A stretch of 37,534 nt of DNA from an uncultured Lachnospiraceae bacterium (GCA_910589635.1 CAJUTD010000017.1:5368-42901), one strand, 5' to 3'. Shown: positions 1 through 8,940, counted from the stretch's first letter. A program made the numbers and translations. The notes: generated by a model from the letters alone, not told the origin.

Positions 1-540
1 CGACTTTAAAATTTTCTTTCTTTTCTGTATTGTCAGTGTTTCATCAATCGTTCCGCCTGCATTCTTTACGGTGTATTTTGGCTCGCTGTTCCAGATTTTT
101 TCGTATTCGTCGATATTATCGGGATTACGGTAAAAAATGGTGGGGAAGTTGGCATCATAGTCCTCCCTTGCAATGTCAGATTCCGTATTGATTTCAATGT
201 CGTACAGATTTATCTGTGACAATTCGGATTCCGCGAGAGCCCGGCAGGTTACAGTTTTGTATGCGCCGGCCTCCTCGGCCAGCGCAATTTGAATTTCAAA
301 ATATTCCCCATATTCCGGGATGCATACAATGTTGTAATCGTTGAGTTTATCCCACAGATGATCTTGTTCGCTGTTTATAGATTTGCTAACTTTGAACGAC
401 AATTCGTTTGCGGAATTAAAGTGGTTTTTATAGACAATTTCTGTGGCGGTGAGAGCGCCGATATTTGACAGATCCCTACGCTTCAAAAGAAGCGTAGGAG
501 TATCTATCTGCAAGTTTTGGTTGTAAATTATTTTTGCCAT
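1..540 (-). CDS. Siphophage-type tail protein, Tal / tail endopeptidase-like, N-terminal part
   Basis: The reverse strand is open from an ATG at 540 to the window edge, giving 180 residues with no stop, so the 3' end lies outside. The protein begins MAKIIYNQNLQID, and an AGGAGG-type site lies just upstream (complement of 544-556). It contains the phrase ELSQINLYDIEINTE, which I associate with the tail protein encoded after the tape measure and Dit in clostridial siphophages. Such proteins sit at the tail tip and contact the host. It follows the tape-measure C-terminal fragment by 16 nt on the same strand, so it belongs to the same operon. No Dit gene lies between them; the only Dit in the window is at 16332-17171. 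The assignment rests on remembered family resemblance and gene order. The catalytic or receptor part, if present, is outside the window. Confidence 0.7.
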   Translation of the reverse strand, partial: MAKIIYNQNLQIDTPTLLLKRRDLSNIGALTATEIVYKNHFNSANELSFKVSKSINSEQDHLWDKLNDYNIVCIPEYGEYFEIQIALAEEAGAYKTVTCRALAESELSQINLYDIEINTESDIAREDYDANFPTIFYRNPDNIDEYEKIWNSEPKYTVKNAGGTIDETLTIQKRKKILKS

Positions 541-556
541 GATGGGTTCCTCCTTT

Positions 557-3500
557 TTAAATATGTTTCAATTTTGCCATGGAATGGCCGCCGACGGCCC
601 GGTCGATTGTCATGGACTGTATGGCTTTTTCAAATTTGTTGTCCCTTATCAATGCAGCTCTGAAATCCTCGTAGTTCGTCACGCCGGGAAGGCTCAGTTC
701 GTTGATGGCGACGTTCACATTTCCGACGTCTAAATCTCTCTGTAGCTCAGGCGGGGCAGCGCAGGCGGCGTATGCAGCCTGCGGCTCTATGTGCAGGAAG
801 GTCCTGACATCCTTGGGGGCCATCTGGGCATATTGTAAGAATTGCGCCTGTACCTGGGAGTCCGCCGAAGATGCTTCGCTGCCAGGGTTCCTGTTTGCTG
901 CCTGTATGGTTGAAAGAATGGTTAATCCTGTGCTGGGCTGTAACGTAGGAAATTCTAAATCTTTGTGCTGCTTCTTCCAGGTTTCGTATGCATTAATGTC
1001 AGCCTCGTAAGCATTGCGTTTTTTGTTGAGGGAGTTTATCTTCTTTTTGGAGGCGCTTATGTTTTGGGTAAGGAGTTTCTTTTCTTTTGAAAAGTCTTCT
1101 TGGGGCAGATCGGTGCTGGGGCGGCCCTTCTCTGCATATGCCCATAGTTTTTTTTGTTTCTTTTCTTCGGCATTGATGACAGCAAGGCGGTCTTGCATTT
1201 TTGCAAGATCGTCTTTCTCTTTCTGAAGTTGGCGGTCTATTTCCGGTATCATTATCTGCGCTGACTGCGCATTTGATTTGAGCTGCCGTCCTTTTTGGCG
1301 TTCCTCTTCTTTGCGTTCATTTTCTTCTTTCTGTTTCCTTTCTTCCTGTGCCTTTTGATCCTTTTCTATGATGCGCTTCACATATTCTGAACTGGTGATA
1401 TTCCCTTTTAGGAGCTCTTGCAGATCGGTGGAAGGTTCGCCATTTAGGGCGGCAAGGGTTGCGATGATGCTGTCAGACCCACTGCAGAGTGAATCGTTGA
1501 TCATGGCGAGTATGGCGTCTGTGTCGTTGAGCTTTTCGTCGATAAATGACTCAAAATCATCGTAGAGCCCGTCGAGCATATCGTTCATGTCAGAGAGGTA
1601 TTTGTCGTATTCGGCCTCTGCCAGGTTTTGCCGGGCAGCTTCCAGATCGACTTTAAGCTTCTGGATTTTGGCACGGGCCTCCTCGGTGTCGTTTCCTCCG
1701 TATGCGTGCAGCTGTTTTTGCAGTGCGGCGATAGTTTTGGTCTTTTCCGCTATGTTTTTCTGGTATTCATAGGCGTCTTTTTCGTTTTGCCGCAGGTCTT
1801 TGTATTTTTGGATCAATTTGTCCAGTGCGTCCAGCTGGGCCTCATATCCGTTCCGTATCAAGTCGGTGATGGAGCTTAATATATCCTCGGCGGACAGCTT
1901 GGAGTCTCTCTGTGCATCTTGCAGCTCCCGCAGCCTTTGGACTACCGCATCGTCGCTCAGGGACAGCTGGCCTTTGCCGATCTGCTTCATGATGCTGTTG
2001 TATTCCTGGGCGTAAGCGTCTGCCTGTGCAAGGTATGATTCATATTGCTGTTTGTAGAGCTTGAGGGTAGCTTTCCCGTACTCGGTGAATTCGCCGTTGT
2101 CTTTGTCGGTGAGGTCTTTGTTTTTGCCCATCAGATCAATGAGGAAGTCCGCTTCGCTGTTGATTCTTTGTATGGTTTCCAGTGAAGCGTCGAAGGTGTC
2201 CCATTTTATCTGGCGGATGGTATTTTTTAGCTCAGTGGCGGAAAGGACGGATTCGTCAATCTCGTTGGTGACGCTGTTGATGGCGTCTACCATTTCATGC
2301 CATTCGTCGGAGCCGTGTTTGATAAGCCCTCTGGAGACTGCCTGGTCCAGGCTTTTTTGCAGGGCATTTCTCTTGGCGGTGAGCTTTTTGTGCGTGCCGT
2401 TTTCAGCGGAGAGGAGCTGCTCATAATATGCCAGGTATCCCTTGTGTCCCTGCTCTTCATCGAGGGAAATCTTGCTGTTTAACGCTGCTTTTTTTTGTTC
2501 ATTGTCTGCGAGGGAATAGTCATAGCCGGCGGCAGTGTTGTGGAAGCGTTCCGTGGCAAGGTCTGCCTTGTCCTGTTTGGAGGTCTGTGCATAGAGGTCA
2601 GCGGCGGCTTTGTCAGCGTCACGCGCTTCAAGGTATGCATTATACATCAGGCAGGCGTTATAGAGTTTTCCTTTATCCTTGAGGTTGTAAGCGGCTTTGA
2701 GGAGTTTTGAGGTTATGGGCTTTCCCGCCTTTGCCAGCGCCTGGATATTTTTGCGTATGTTTTTTTCTGCCGTTGTCTTGGCTTTCTTTGGCGCGGCGTT
2801 TTTTATCAGCCGGTTTTTCGTAACTTTGACATTGTGTTTGTCTGTTTTTACGGCAGCCTTGTAGGCATCCTTCCGTTTTTTGATGTTTTCGATTTTATCA
2901 TTGATGAGGCCGTTTTTTAATTTAGGCCGGATGACGCTGTCCAGCCTGGCGTCAGTCAGGGCATCCTCGGAATCAAATTTGCTGATCTTTTTGTCAGCTT
3001 TGGCTTTGGAGAGTGCGGCGGCAGCTTTGGCGTTTTCGGCCATGGTTTTTTTTAAGTTCTGTGCAGTTTCGTTGTTTGACTGCATCCGCTTATCGTATTC
3101 ATACCATTCTTCGGAGGCTTTGGCAACGGTTGCTTTGAGCTTGGCGAGTTCTTTGTTCTGGCTCCTGATATTGCCAATCTGCGAGCGGATGTTTTTGTTC
3201 ATGGCCTTATAGCTTTTGATGTCCGCAGAAAATCCCCATGCTTCTTTGACGTCAATGGAGTTTTTAATTTTGTTGTTTTTGGCGTCAAACCGGGAGAAAA
3301 GTTTTTCATATCTGGTAATGCGCAGCTCAATTTTCTCGCGGGCAAGTTCTTGCTGCTCTTTTTTCAGGGCTTTGACGGCTTCCCTGCAGGCGAGGGCTTT
3401 TTCATACCATTCCTTGTATTCCCGGATGCGCTTTTTCGTGCCGTCATCCGAAATGGTCTCGATGTTCATGTTCCCGTCTCTTATCTGTGAGGCATATTTG

Positions 3501-6500
3501 GGGTCGAGCCCTAAATTTTCTGCGCGCTTGGTGTAGCTTTGCTCTGCCTGTGTCTGGATATCGATTTCCCGGCCTATTTCGGAAATCGCACTGGCATAGT
3601 AATGGCTGCGGCTTTTGAAGGATGCGAAGGCTTCCTTGGCGGCATTTTTGACCTCATCAATTTTGGTCTTGATGCGGGCGATGGCGGTTTCGATGAAATT
3701 GAAGGTTTCCGGGGTTTCGGTTTTGGGGGTTTCTGAGGGAGTCCGGCCGGAGGGGGATGAAGAAGGCCGGTTTCCTTGTATTCCGTTTAACAATATGGTT
3801 TTTTGTTTTGTATTTTCTTCGATTATCTCTTGAAGCGCTTGTTCCTTTGACATGCCATTAGTTTTTCTAAATCCCACGTCATCAAATCCACCTGTTTTGT
3901 TGACGAATTCAATTGCAGCTTCTGTACCAAAGAGCATGCCTACCAAGCTCTCAATAGCTGCTATATCGCCATTTAGGTTAAGGCCGGTAGCTGCAAATGC
4001 TTTTTTTGCCGTGGCAGCTGAAAGAAATGCATTTGCGACAGCTTCTGAAGCTCCCTGTTCCATCAGGAATGCATTTACTTCTGCTACACTTGCATCTGTA
4101 ACCTCACCTTTGGCAAGTTTCAGGATATTTGCTTTCAGGCTGTTCATATCGTATTTTTCTGCGAGGGACTGCTGGACTATTTCTTCAGCATTTGCAACGC
4201 CCATTGCTTCCAATTGGCTGATATAGTAATTTTTCTCGCTCTCTGTGAGGTTCGCCAGGTAGTTATTGTTGTTCAGGAATGCAGAGGCAAGCCTGTTGGT
4301 TGCTTCTTGCACTTGTTCCATAGAGGAGGAAGCGCTGCCCATCACGGATTGGTAATTCGCCCATTCTTCTGTCTGGGCCTTTAGACCTTCATCCATGCCG
4401 GCAAGGACTTCAGAGTCGATGGGCTTGCCAGGGTTTTCCTGTCTGGCACGGAGGTTCTCAGTGAGCCCAGATATGCCTTTTTTCATAGAGGCGAGTTGTT
4501 CCGAGGATGAGACAAGCTGGTTTACTTTCCCGATGACTTCCTCAATTTCTTTGGTATTTCCAGGTTCCAGCCCGAGCTTGGCGAGGAAGTCCTCTGAGCC
4601 TTCGGTATTGTTGAAGGATTCTACGGTCAGCTGCCCAGTCTCGGCCAGGGAGAGGAGATCATTTTTGAGGGTTTTGAGGGAGTCGTCTCCCGTAAGGTCA
4701 AGGCCTTCCCAGGCTTCTGTAAATGTTGGGGTTTCAGCTTTCATAGCGTTTTTGTACATTTCAACAGCTTCTGTCAGGCTTTTTGCGTTTACGGTATATT
4801 CCTTCCATTTGTCAATTTTCCCGGATGTGTCGATCCCTAAATCTGTGAATGTATTTTGTATTTCCGTGTCTGTGCTGTTAAGGTTTTTGGAAGAATCTGC
4901 CACTGCCTGGTCATATTTTTCTTTCCAGTCTTCATCGGCCTGGAACCCCAGGTTGAGGCGGATGTCTTCGCCTTTCTTCCCTAACCTGCCCGCAATCAGG
5001 CCGGTATAGTGGTCGATCTTGTCCTGGTTCTGTTCGGATAAGTCATCGGGGTCCAGTTCCAGCAGCTTTTTGTAGGCAGCAGAAACTGCTTTCCTGTCGG
5101 AATCGTCAAGGTCTTTCAGGGGGAGGAGGATGCTGTCCCTGATCCATCTGCCTGCCCCGCCCTTGTCGTCCATTTCAACGGCGACGCTCTTGTCGAGGTT
5201 GGCGACCATGCCTATGGCAAGCTCCTGCATTTCTTTCCCATATCCGCCTTCCTCAAGGGATTGGAAGTCATACTGGGACTTGGTCTGTTCCATGAGGGAG
5301 GGAAGGTTTTCCTTAAATTCCTGTTCCAGCGCGTGCTCGTTGGATAGATGCTCCAGGTCTTTGTCATGGAGCTGTTCATTGATGAGGTGGAGGGGGATTT
5401 CAGACTGTGAGTGGATTTGGGTGAATACCTGCTCCTTATCTTCCTCTGACAGCGGGGCCAGGTTGAGCTGGAAATCAAATGTCCCGCCGCTTCCAGTCTG
5501 CATGAGGCTGCCCGGGTCTAACATGCCATTAAGCCGTTCCTGTTCCTCTGGCTTAAGGGATTTGTTATAGTTTTCCAGGGCGGCGTAGATTGCGTTGTAA
5601 TAGGCGGAGTCTGTCTCATTTCCTATATTGCCGGATATCCGGAAGACGTCCGGGCGTTCCCCGTCCCCGCCCTGGGCGATGAAGCTGCCATCGAGGATGT
5701 TTCTGGCAGCCTCGAGGGCGTCCCGGCTGCCTTGGTCCTGCGCCTCGCTTTTCTCCAGCTCCCTGGTTTTGACAGCGATGCCCTTGAATGCCGTGTCGAC
5801 GTCCTGGGAGATACGGTAGCCGTTCAGTTCCTCTTCGACCTTGAGCAGTTCTGCCAGTTCTTCTGAGGCATTGCGGCCGTGCTGCCCGAGGGAGAGGAGG
5901 GCGTTGCCGTTGTCGTCCACCCCGGCCCATAACGAGGGGAACGCCTCGGCCAGCCGGTTGGTGATGTCGAGGTAGGCCTTGAAGTCGCTGTCGGAGAGGG
6001 AGAGGTTCGTGTTGGTGGAGGTATCCACGCCCTTGGAGAGCTTCTCATAGGAAGCGCCGAGTTCCCCGGCAGCGCTTTTCTGGGACTCATATTCACTGTG
6101 GACCTCGGCGATGCGGGACTTGGCCTCCTGCGCTCTTTCGATGGCGATCTCGTTGGCGTGGATCCAGCTGTCCACCGCCTGGATGGCGAACTGGATGCCT
6201 TCCATGACTGCTGTGAAGGCGAACATGTTGCCTGCCGCGGCAAATGACCGGGAAGCGAACGATTTTGCCCTGCCGGAAAATGTCTGTGCCTGGAGGGCTT
6301 CGTTGTGGGCCAATGCTTCCTGGCGTAATTCTTCATTGCCCCGGAAGATATCTCCCTCTGTGCGGACCTGCCCCTGCGTGCGCTGTCCGTATTTGGCGAT
6401 CCATTTCTCAGAGTCATCCAGGCTGTGATAATATTCCTGCCAGGTTTGATTGCCCTTTTGGATCTTCTTTTCTGTTAGGCTTAATTTATTTAACCAATAT

Positions 6501-6772
6501 TTGGCATTAAAGCTGTCCTTATCGATCTTGGGATACTCTACATCTACGTCGATCAGCTGTGACGCGATGGAGGCCTTGGCAGGGTACAGCCTCCTAAAGA
6601 CGCTGTCGGAGCCCCGCAGGGAGGCGGCCAGGCTGTGTGTCGCCTGCAGGTCCCGCTTTATGTCGCCGGCCCTGCCGCTGATGGCCGACCCGATCTCATG
6701 GAAGGAACGCCCGAACATCCCCCATTTGGAACTCAGTTTATCGATGTCACTGGAAAACGTTTTGAATACCAT
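557..6772 (-). CDS. Phage tail tape-measure protein, C-terminal fragment (2071 codons)
   Basis: This is the larger part of a tape-measure protein, the alpha-helical ruler and scaffold inside a phage tail. The ORF is very long, rich in Lys, Glu, Ala and Gln, with extensive predicted coiled coil, especially around residues 980-1750. A hydrophobic Ala-rich segment lies near residues 180-205 (FAAAGNMFAFTAVMEG). The C-terminus, with KFEKAIQSMTIDRAVGG, matches ends I associate with this family. The reading frame begins MVFKTFSSDIDKLSS at 6772, but no ribosome site precedes it (the upstream bases read CACACGTTACAGT) and an in-frame stop lies about 50 nt further up. It is therefore best read as the downstream half of a broken gene whose N-terminal half is at 7792-8937. 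Its first 25 codons are duplicated at 9279-9353. Codons near 5600-6700 look clearly more GC-rich than those further downstream, which suggests a mosaic origin. Confidence 0.85.
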   Translation of the reverse strand: MVFKTFSSDIDKLSSKWGMFGRSFHEIGSAISGRAGDIKRDLQATHSLAASLRGSDSVFRRLYPAKASIASQLIDVDVEYPKIDKDSFNAKYWLNKLSLTEKKIQKGNQTWQEYYHSLDDSEKWIAKYGQRTQGQVRTEGDIFRGNEELRQEALAHNEALQAQTFSGRAKSFASRSFAAAGNMFAFTAVMEGIQFAIQAVDSWIHANEIAIERAQEAKSRIAEVHSEYESQKSAAGELGASYEKLSKGVDTSTNTNLSLSDSDFKAYLDITNRLAEAFPSLWAGVDDNGNALLSLGQHGRNASEELAELLKVEEELNGYRISQDVDTAFKGIAVKTRELEKSEAQDQGSRDALEAARNILDGSFIAQGGDGERPDVFRISGNIGNETDSAYYNAIYAALENYNKSLKPEEQERLNGMLDPGSLMQTGSGGTFDFQLNLAPLSEEDKEQVFTQIHSQSEIPLHLINEQLHDKDLEHLSNEHALEQEFKENLPSLMEQTKSQYDFQSLEEGGYGKEMQELAIGMVANLDKSVAVEMDDKGGAGRWIRDSILLPLKDLDDSDRKAVSAAYKKLLELDPDDLSEQNQDKIDHYTGLIAGRLGKKGEDIRLNLGFQADEDWKEKYDQAVADSSKNLNSTDTEIQNTFTDLGIDTSGKIDKWKEYTVNAKSLTEAVEMYKNAMKAETPTFTEAWEGLDLTGDDSLKTLKNDLLSLAETGQLTVESFNNTEGSEDFLAKLGLEPGNTKEIEEVIGKVNQLVSSSEQLASMKKGISGLTENLRARQENPGKPIDSEVLAGMDEGLKAQTEEWANYQSVMGSASSSMEQVQEATNRLASAFLNNNNYLANLTESEKNYYISQLEAMGVANAEEIVQQSLAEKYDMNSLKANILKLAKGEVTDASVAEVNAFLMEQGASEAVANAFLSAATAKKAFAATGLNLNGDIAAIESLVGMLFGTEAAIEFVNKTGGFDDVGFRKTNGMSKEQALQEIIEENTKQKTILLNGIQGNRPSSSPSGRTPSETPKTETPETFNFIETAIARIKTKIDEVKNAAKEAFASFKSRSHYYASAISEIGREIDIQTQAEQSYTKRAENLGLDPKYASQIRDGNMNIETISDDGTKKRIREYKEWYEKALACREAVKALKKEQQELAREKIELRITRYEKLFSRFDAKNNKIKNSIDVKEAWGFSADIKSYKAMNKNIRSQIGNIRSQNKELAKLKATVAKASEEWYEYDKRMQSNNETAQNLKKTMAENAKAAAALSKAKADKKISKFDSEDALTDARLDSVIRPKLKNGLINDKIENIKKRKDAYKAAVKTDKHNVKVTKNRLIKNAAPKKAKTTAEKNIRKNIQALAKAGKPITSKLLKAAYNLKDKGKLYNACLMYNAYLEARDADKAAADLYAQTSKQDKADLATERFHNTAAGYDYSLADNEQKKAALNSKISLDEEQGHKGYLAYYEQLLSAENGTHKKLTAKRNALQKSLDQAVSRGLIKHGSDEWHEMVDAINSVTNEIDESVLSATELKNTIRQIKWDTFDASLETIQRINSEADFLIDLMGKNKDLTDKDNGEFTEYGKATLKLYKQQYESYLAQADAYAQEYNSIMKQIGKGQLSLSDDAVVQRLRELQDAQRDSKLSAEDILSSITDLIRNGYEAQLDALDKLIQKYKDLRQNEKDAYEYQKNIAEKTKTIAALQKQLHAYGGNDTEEARAKIQKLKVDLEAARQNLAEAEYDKYLSDMNDMLDGLYDDFESFIDEKLNDTDAILAMINDSLCSGSDSIIATLAALNGEPSTDLQELLKGNITSSEYVKRIIEKDQKAQEERKQKEENERKEEERQKGRQLKSNAQSAQIMIPEIDRQLQKEKDDLAKMQDRLAVINAEEKKQKKLWAYAEKGRPSTDLPQEDFSKEKKLLTQNISASKKKINSLNKKRNAYEADINAYETWKKQHKDLEFPTLQPSTGLTILSTIQAANRNPGSEASSADSQVQAQFLQYAQMAPKDVRTFLHIEPQAAYAACAAPPELQRDLDVGNVNVAINELSLPGVTNYEDFRAALIRDNKFEKAIQSMTIDRAVGGHSMAKLKHI

Positions 6773-6808
6773 ACTGTAACGTGTGAGCTGGCAGTTCAGG
6801 CAAGGCTG

Positions 6809-6837
6809 TGGACACTTTGCCGGTTATATGATAAAAT
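6809..6837 (+). promoter_or_regulatory. Sigma-A-type promoter of zinc-ribbon gene, copy A
   Basis: TGGACA at 6809-6814 and TAAAAT at 6832-6837 are separated by 17 nt; each box matches the consensus at 5 of 6 positions. A GAGGAGG ribosome site follows before the ATG at 6871. The promoter lies just upstream of the tape-measure C-terminal ORF on the opposite strand, so the two diverge. Confidence 0.7.
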
Positions 6838-6870
6838 GAGTAGAAATAAAGCTATGAGGAGGATATAGGA

Positions 6871-7323
6871 ATGCCACATTACTACTGTAAAAGATGCGGG
6901 AGGATTTATGTAAGTGATAGAAATAAGGGAAGGTGCGACTGCTGCGGTTCAGATACCTACCCGGTCCCGGAGAAGTATTGGTACGAGGGGGATGAAGAGG
7001 AAATGACCGCTAAACTGCAGAAACTACTGCGGGAAGAGCTTGTCAAGACCTCCGACGTATACGACGAAGATCTCTTTGACCGCAGGGATGACATAATGTT
7101 TTCAAGAGGAAACAAAATGCTTGAAGATATGAATCGTGCGGAAGCCTTTGCGAAAGGCCGCGCCGGGGGCGGCCGCTTCGGCATCGAGTGTCCCTACTGC
7201 CATGCCACGAATGTCAGGAAGGTCTCCCTTGCAGGGCGGGCAGTGTCTGCCGGCATCTTTGGCCTGGGCAGCAAAAAGATCGGCAAACAGTGGCACTGCA
7301 ACCGGTGCGGCAGTGATTTTTAA
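6871..7323 (+). CDS. Double zinc-ribbon protein, copy A
   Basis: This 150-aa soluble protein has two Cys4 metal sites. The N-terminal one is C6-x2-C9 with C22-x2-C25, and the C-terminal one is C107-x2-C110 with C143-x2-C146, ending HCNRCGSDF. The middle (about 35-95) is acidic and helical. The C-terminal ribbon with a GIFGLGSKKIGKQWHC-type loop is a motif I have seen in small bacterial and phage-associated proteins without an assigned function. It has its own promoter and an AGGAGG site 9 nt upstream, and it is transcribed against the tail operon. It is identical to the protein at 9452-9904, and a decayed C-terminal relative lies at 10845-10949. Nucleic-acid binding is a common role for such ribbons, but nothing here proves it. 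The gene call is firm and the function unknown. Confidence 0.9.
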   Translation: MPHYYCKRCGRIYVSDRNKGRCDCCGSDTYPVPEKYWYEGDEEEMTAKLQKLLREELVKTSDVYDEDLFDRRDDIMFSRGNKMLEDMNRAEAFAKGRAGGGRFGIECPYCHATNVRKVSLAGRAVSAGIFGLGSKKIGKQWHCNRCGSDF

Positions 7324-7362
7324 GCCGTATGGGGGCGTCCTTGCTTGCGGGCAGTATACCAT

Positions 7363-7382
7363 CCCGGCCCATTCCGGGTTTT
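7363..7382 (+). terminator. Short intrinsic terminator candidate after zinc-ribbon gene, copy A
   Basis: CCCGG (7363-7367) and CCGGG (7374-7378) form a 5-bp stem with a 6-nt loop, followed directly by TTTT. It lies 40 nt after the zinc-ribbon stop codon. The stem is short, so termination may be weak. Confidence 0.4.
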
Positions 7383-7544
7383 CCATGTATGCCATCCAAG
7401 TACCATTTCCCTTATTCTGTTCCCTTATCCGTTCCACAATGCATGGGCAGGGGATAAGGTCCCTGCGTTTGCGCAGCCTTTTCACAGGCCGCCCTGCCAT
7501 GCCAGGCAGTACCGAGCGCATCTTCGGCGGGCATCGTTGCATAT

Positions 7545-7800
7545 AACCTGCCGTGGGAGTTGCCGCTGCTGTGGGGGCTTGCCTTAACGTTTACCTGGGC
7601 GCAAGGCCTGTCCCTGCGGATTCATCGAGCGTCACGTTGTTACGAACCGTGCCATGTCGCCATGGCAGGAGAGTAGTGATACGCTGCCATTACGCAGCCG
7701 TTGTACTTTGTTCCCGCATATTGTCCCTGTTATTTATTTACCCTGTGTATCGCACATTCGGCGCCATGGAAACTCCGGTATCCCGGAGGACTCATGGCGC
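7545..7800. other. Hairpin-rich noncoding stretch inside the interrupted tape-measure gene
   Basis: No convincing coding frame is visible between the repeat edge at 7544 and the end of the tape-measure N-terminal fragment. Three compact hairpins are visible. One is at 7761-7800: 8-bp arms GCGCCATG/CATGGCGC, a 4x4 internal loop, then a 6-bp CTCCGG/CCGGAG-type stem. One is near 7650-7670: TGCCATG, a 4-nt loop, CATGGCA. One is near 7682-7700: GCTGC/GCAGC stem. On the minus strand a GTGCG pentamer lies at 7755-7751, a few bases after the 40-nt hairpin. This could be debris or part of a structured RNA such as an intron remnant. I could not find a domain V-like motif to support a group II intron. 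Confidence 0.4.
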
Positions 7801-8937
7801 TGTCGGCATATTCAAAACAATGGGGGAAGACATTTTATCCCTACCGACGTTTTTAAAAGAAGCGAAGAGGCCTGCCCCTAACCCGGCTGTGCCGAGGGGG
7901 CCGAGCGCTGTGGTAATGTTGTTGATAACGGAGAGGACGCCGTTTAAGCTGTTTACGATGGCAATGACGGCATCTGAATTGACAAGATTGCCCACAGTGT
8001 CGGCCCAGGTATTGGAGAGGCGGTTTAAGGAACCCTCCCAGGAATTAGCCGTCAGTTCGGCCTGTTTTGCCAGGGCGCCAGTCCCATAGGTGTATTCCTC
8101 AAGCATTGTCTCATACATGTTGAAGTTCCCGAGGATTGCGTCTAAGGCCTGCGCGCCCTGTGCGCTCCCCAGGGAATCGAGCAGGCCGGTTTTCCTTGCG
8201 TCGCCAGGGGCTAAACTGGCATATGCCTGCGATAATTCCTTGAGCACGGTCATTGGGTCACGGAGAGAAGTGGCGCCGTCTTTTGTTTCTTTCAGGGACA
8301 CGTTCAGCGCCCGGCAGGCGTCTGCGTACCTGGCAAGCCCCCCGCCGTCGATGCCCTGTCCTTCGTCCGTTATCTGCTGCGTGTTCAGCAGGATGGCTTT
8401 GAGGGACTGTGCAGCCTCTGCCCCGCCCTGGCCTGTGGCCGCGATCACGGTGGCGAGGGCGGCGGTTGCCTCATCTGCCCCGAGCCCAAGGGAAGCGGTA
8501 TATTCCCCTGCCAGGGACATGCCTTCGGCAAGCTGCGCCATGCTGACGGCGTTTTTGGAGCTGATGGCGCTGGCGCCGTCGAGGACTGCTGTCAGTTTTT
8601 CTATCGAGCCGCCGAGCTGGTAGGCGTTGTCTGCGGCAGAAATATACTGGTCCGCAAGCTCAGAAGAGATGCCGCCTGCGTTCTGCGCTGCCAGGGAAAG
8701 CTGTGCGATATCCGCCGCATTCTTATAGCCTGCGCCGGCTGCGTCCTGGACGGCCTGCAGGTAGTCGGCTGCCGATCTTCCGTACTTGCTGGCAGTACTG
8801 AATGACTGTCTTTCAATTTCGGCCAGGTCGGATCTGGTCAGCGCATCCGTAGTTTTTTTAATCTCCGTAAGGAGTGTGTCGATCTCTTTTAAATCTGGGA
8901 TAGCGTCTTTAAACTGGGATGTAAAAAAATCTTTCAT
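7792..8937 (-). CDS. Phage tail tape-measure protein, N-terminal fragment (TP901 core)
   Basis: This 381-aa ORF carries the conserved TP901-type core of tape-measure proteins. Recognisable parts are the LAAQNAGGISSELADQYI-type stretch, VSMAQLAEGMSLAGEYTASLG, the AIL-LNTQQ region, and NSWEGSLNRLSNTWADTV followed by a hydrophobic run ending LGTAGLGAGLFASFKNVG. The start at 8937 has a good site (AAGGGGGAAATAAGTT before ATG). The frame stays tape-measure-like to about residue 378 (SSPIVLNMPTA) and then meets a stop exactly where the 7761-7800 hairpin begins. The rest of the gene is at 557-6772, about 1 kb away across the zinc-ribbon block. Joined, the two halves would give about 2450 residues, implying a tail near 360 nm at the usual 0.15 nm per residue. 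Whether the two fragments function separately is unknown. Confidence 0.88.
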   Translation of the reverse strand: MKDFFTSQFKDAIPDLKEIDTLLTEIKKTTDALTRSDLAEIERQSFSTASKYGRSAADYLQAVQDAAGAGYKNAADIAQLSLAAQNAGGISSELADQYISAADNAYQLGGSIEKLTAVLDGASAISSKNAVSMAQLAEGMSLAGEYTASLGLGADEATAALATVIAATGQGGAEAAQSLKAILLNTQQITDEGQGIDGGGLARYADACRALNVSLKETKDGATSLRDPMTVLKELSQAYASLAPGDARKTGLLDSLGSAQGAQALDAILGNFNMYETMLEEYTYGTGALAKQAELTANSWEGSLNRLSNTWADTVGNLVNSDAVIAIVNSLNGVLSVINNITTALGPLGTAGLGAGLFASFKNVGRDKMSSPIVLNMPTAP

Positions 8938-8940
8938 AAC

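Larger units (their letters stand above)
6698..7544 (+). repeat. 847-bp direct repeat, copy A (zinc-ribbon block)
   Basis: Reading the two regions side by side shows the same 847 bases here and at 9279-10125, a constant offset of 2581. I saw no mismatch by eye. The block holds the first 75 bp of the tape-measure C-terminal ORF in reverse, the zinc-ribbon promoter, the zinc-ribbon gene and about 220 bp downstream of it. The boundaries are sharp: to the left copy A has ...CGATCTC and copy B has ...TTTTGTAT, and after ...CGTTGCATAT copy A continues AACCTG while copy B continues TTCCCA. I see no target-site duplication and no convincing terminal inverted repeat, so there is no transposase signature. 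Confidence 0.95.

Noticed and set aside
5824..6417. 197-aa reverse ORF and other long overlapping frames inside the tape-measure C-terminal part
   Set aside because: They arise from GC-rich third positions in the real frame; composition is Arg/Pro/Ser-biased and there is no start context.
7102..7542. Reverse ORFs antisense to the zinc-ribbon gene in both repeat copies
   Set aside because: These are shadow frames of a Cys-rich GC-rich gene. The frame differs in continuation between copies A and B and has no ribosome site.
6698..7544. 847-bp block as a classical insertion sequence
   Set aside because: No transposase, no target-site duplication and only a weak, unconvincing resemblance between the two ends.
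6773..7800. Invertible DNA switch restoring the tape-measure frame
   Set aside because: Inverting the segment between the 10-bp inverted matches would give an early stop (reading ILN-T-I-L-stop), so inversion cannot rejoin the gene.
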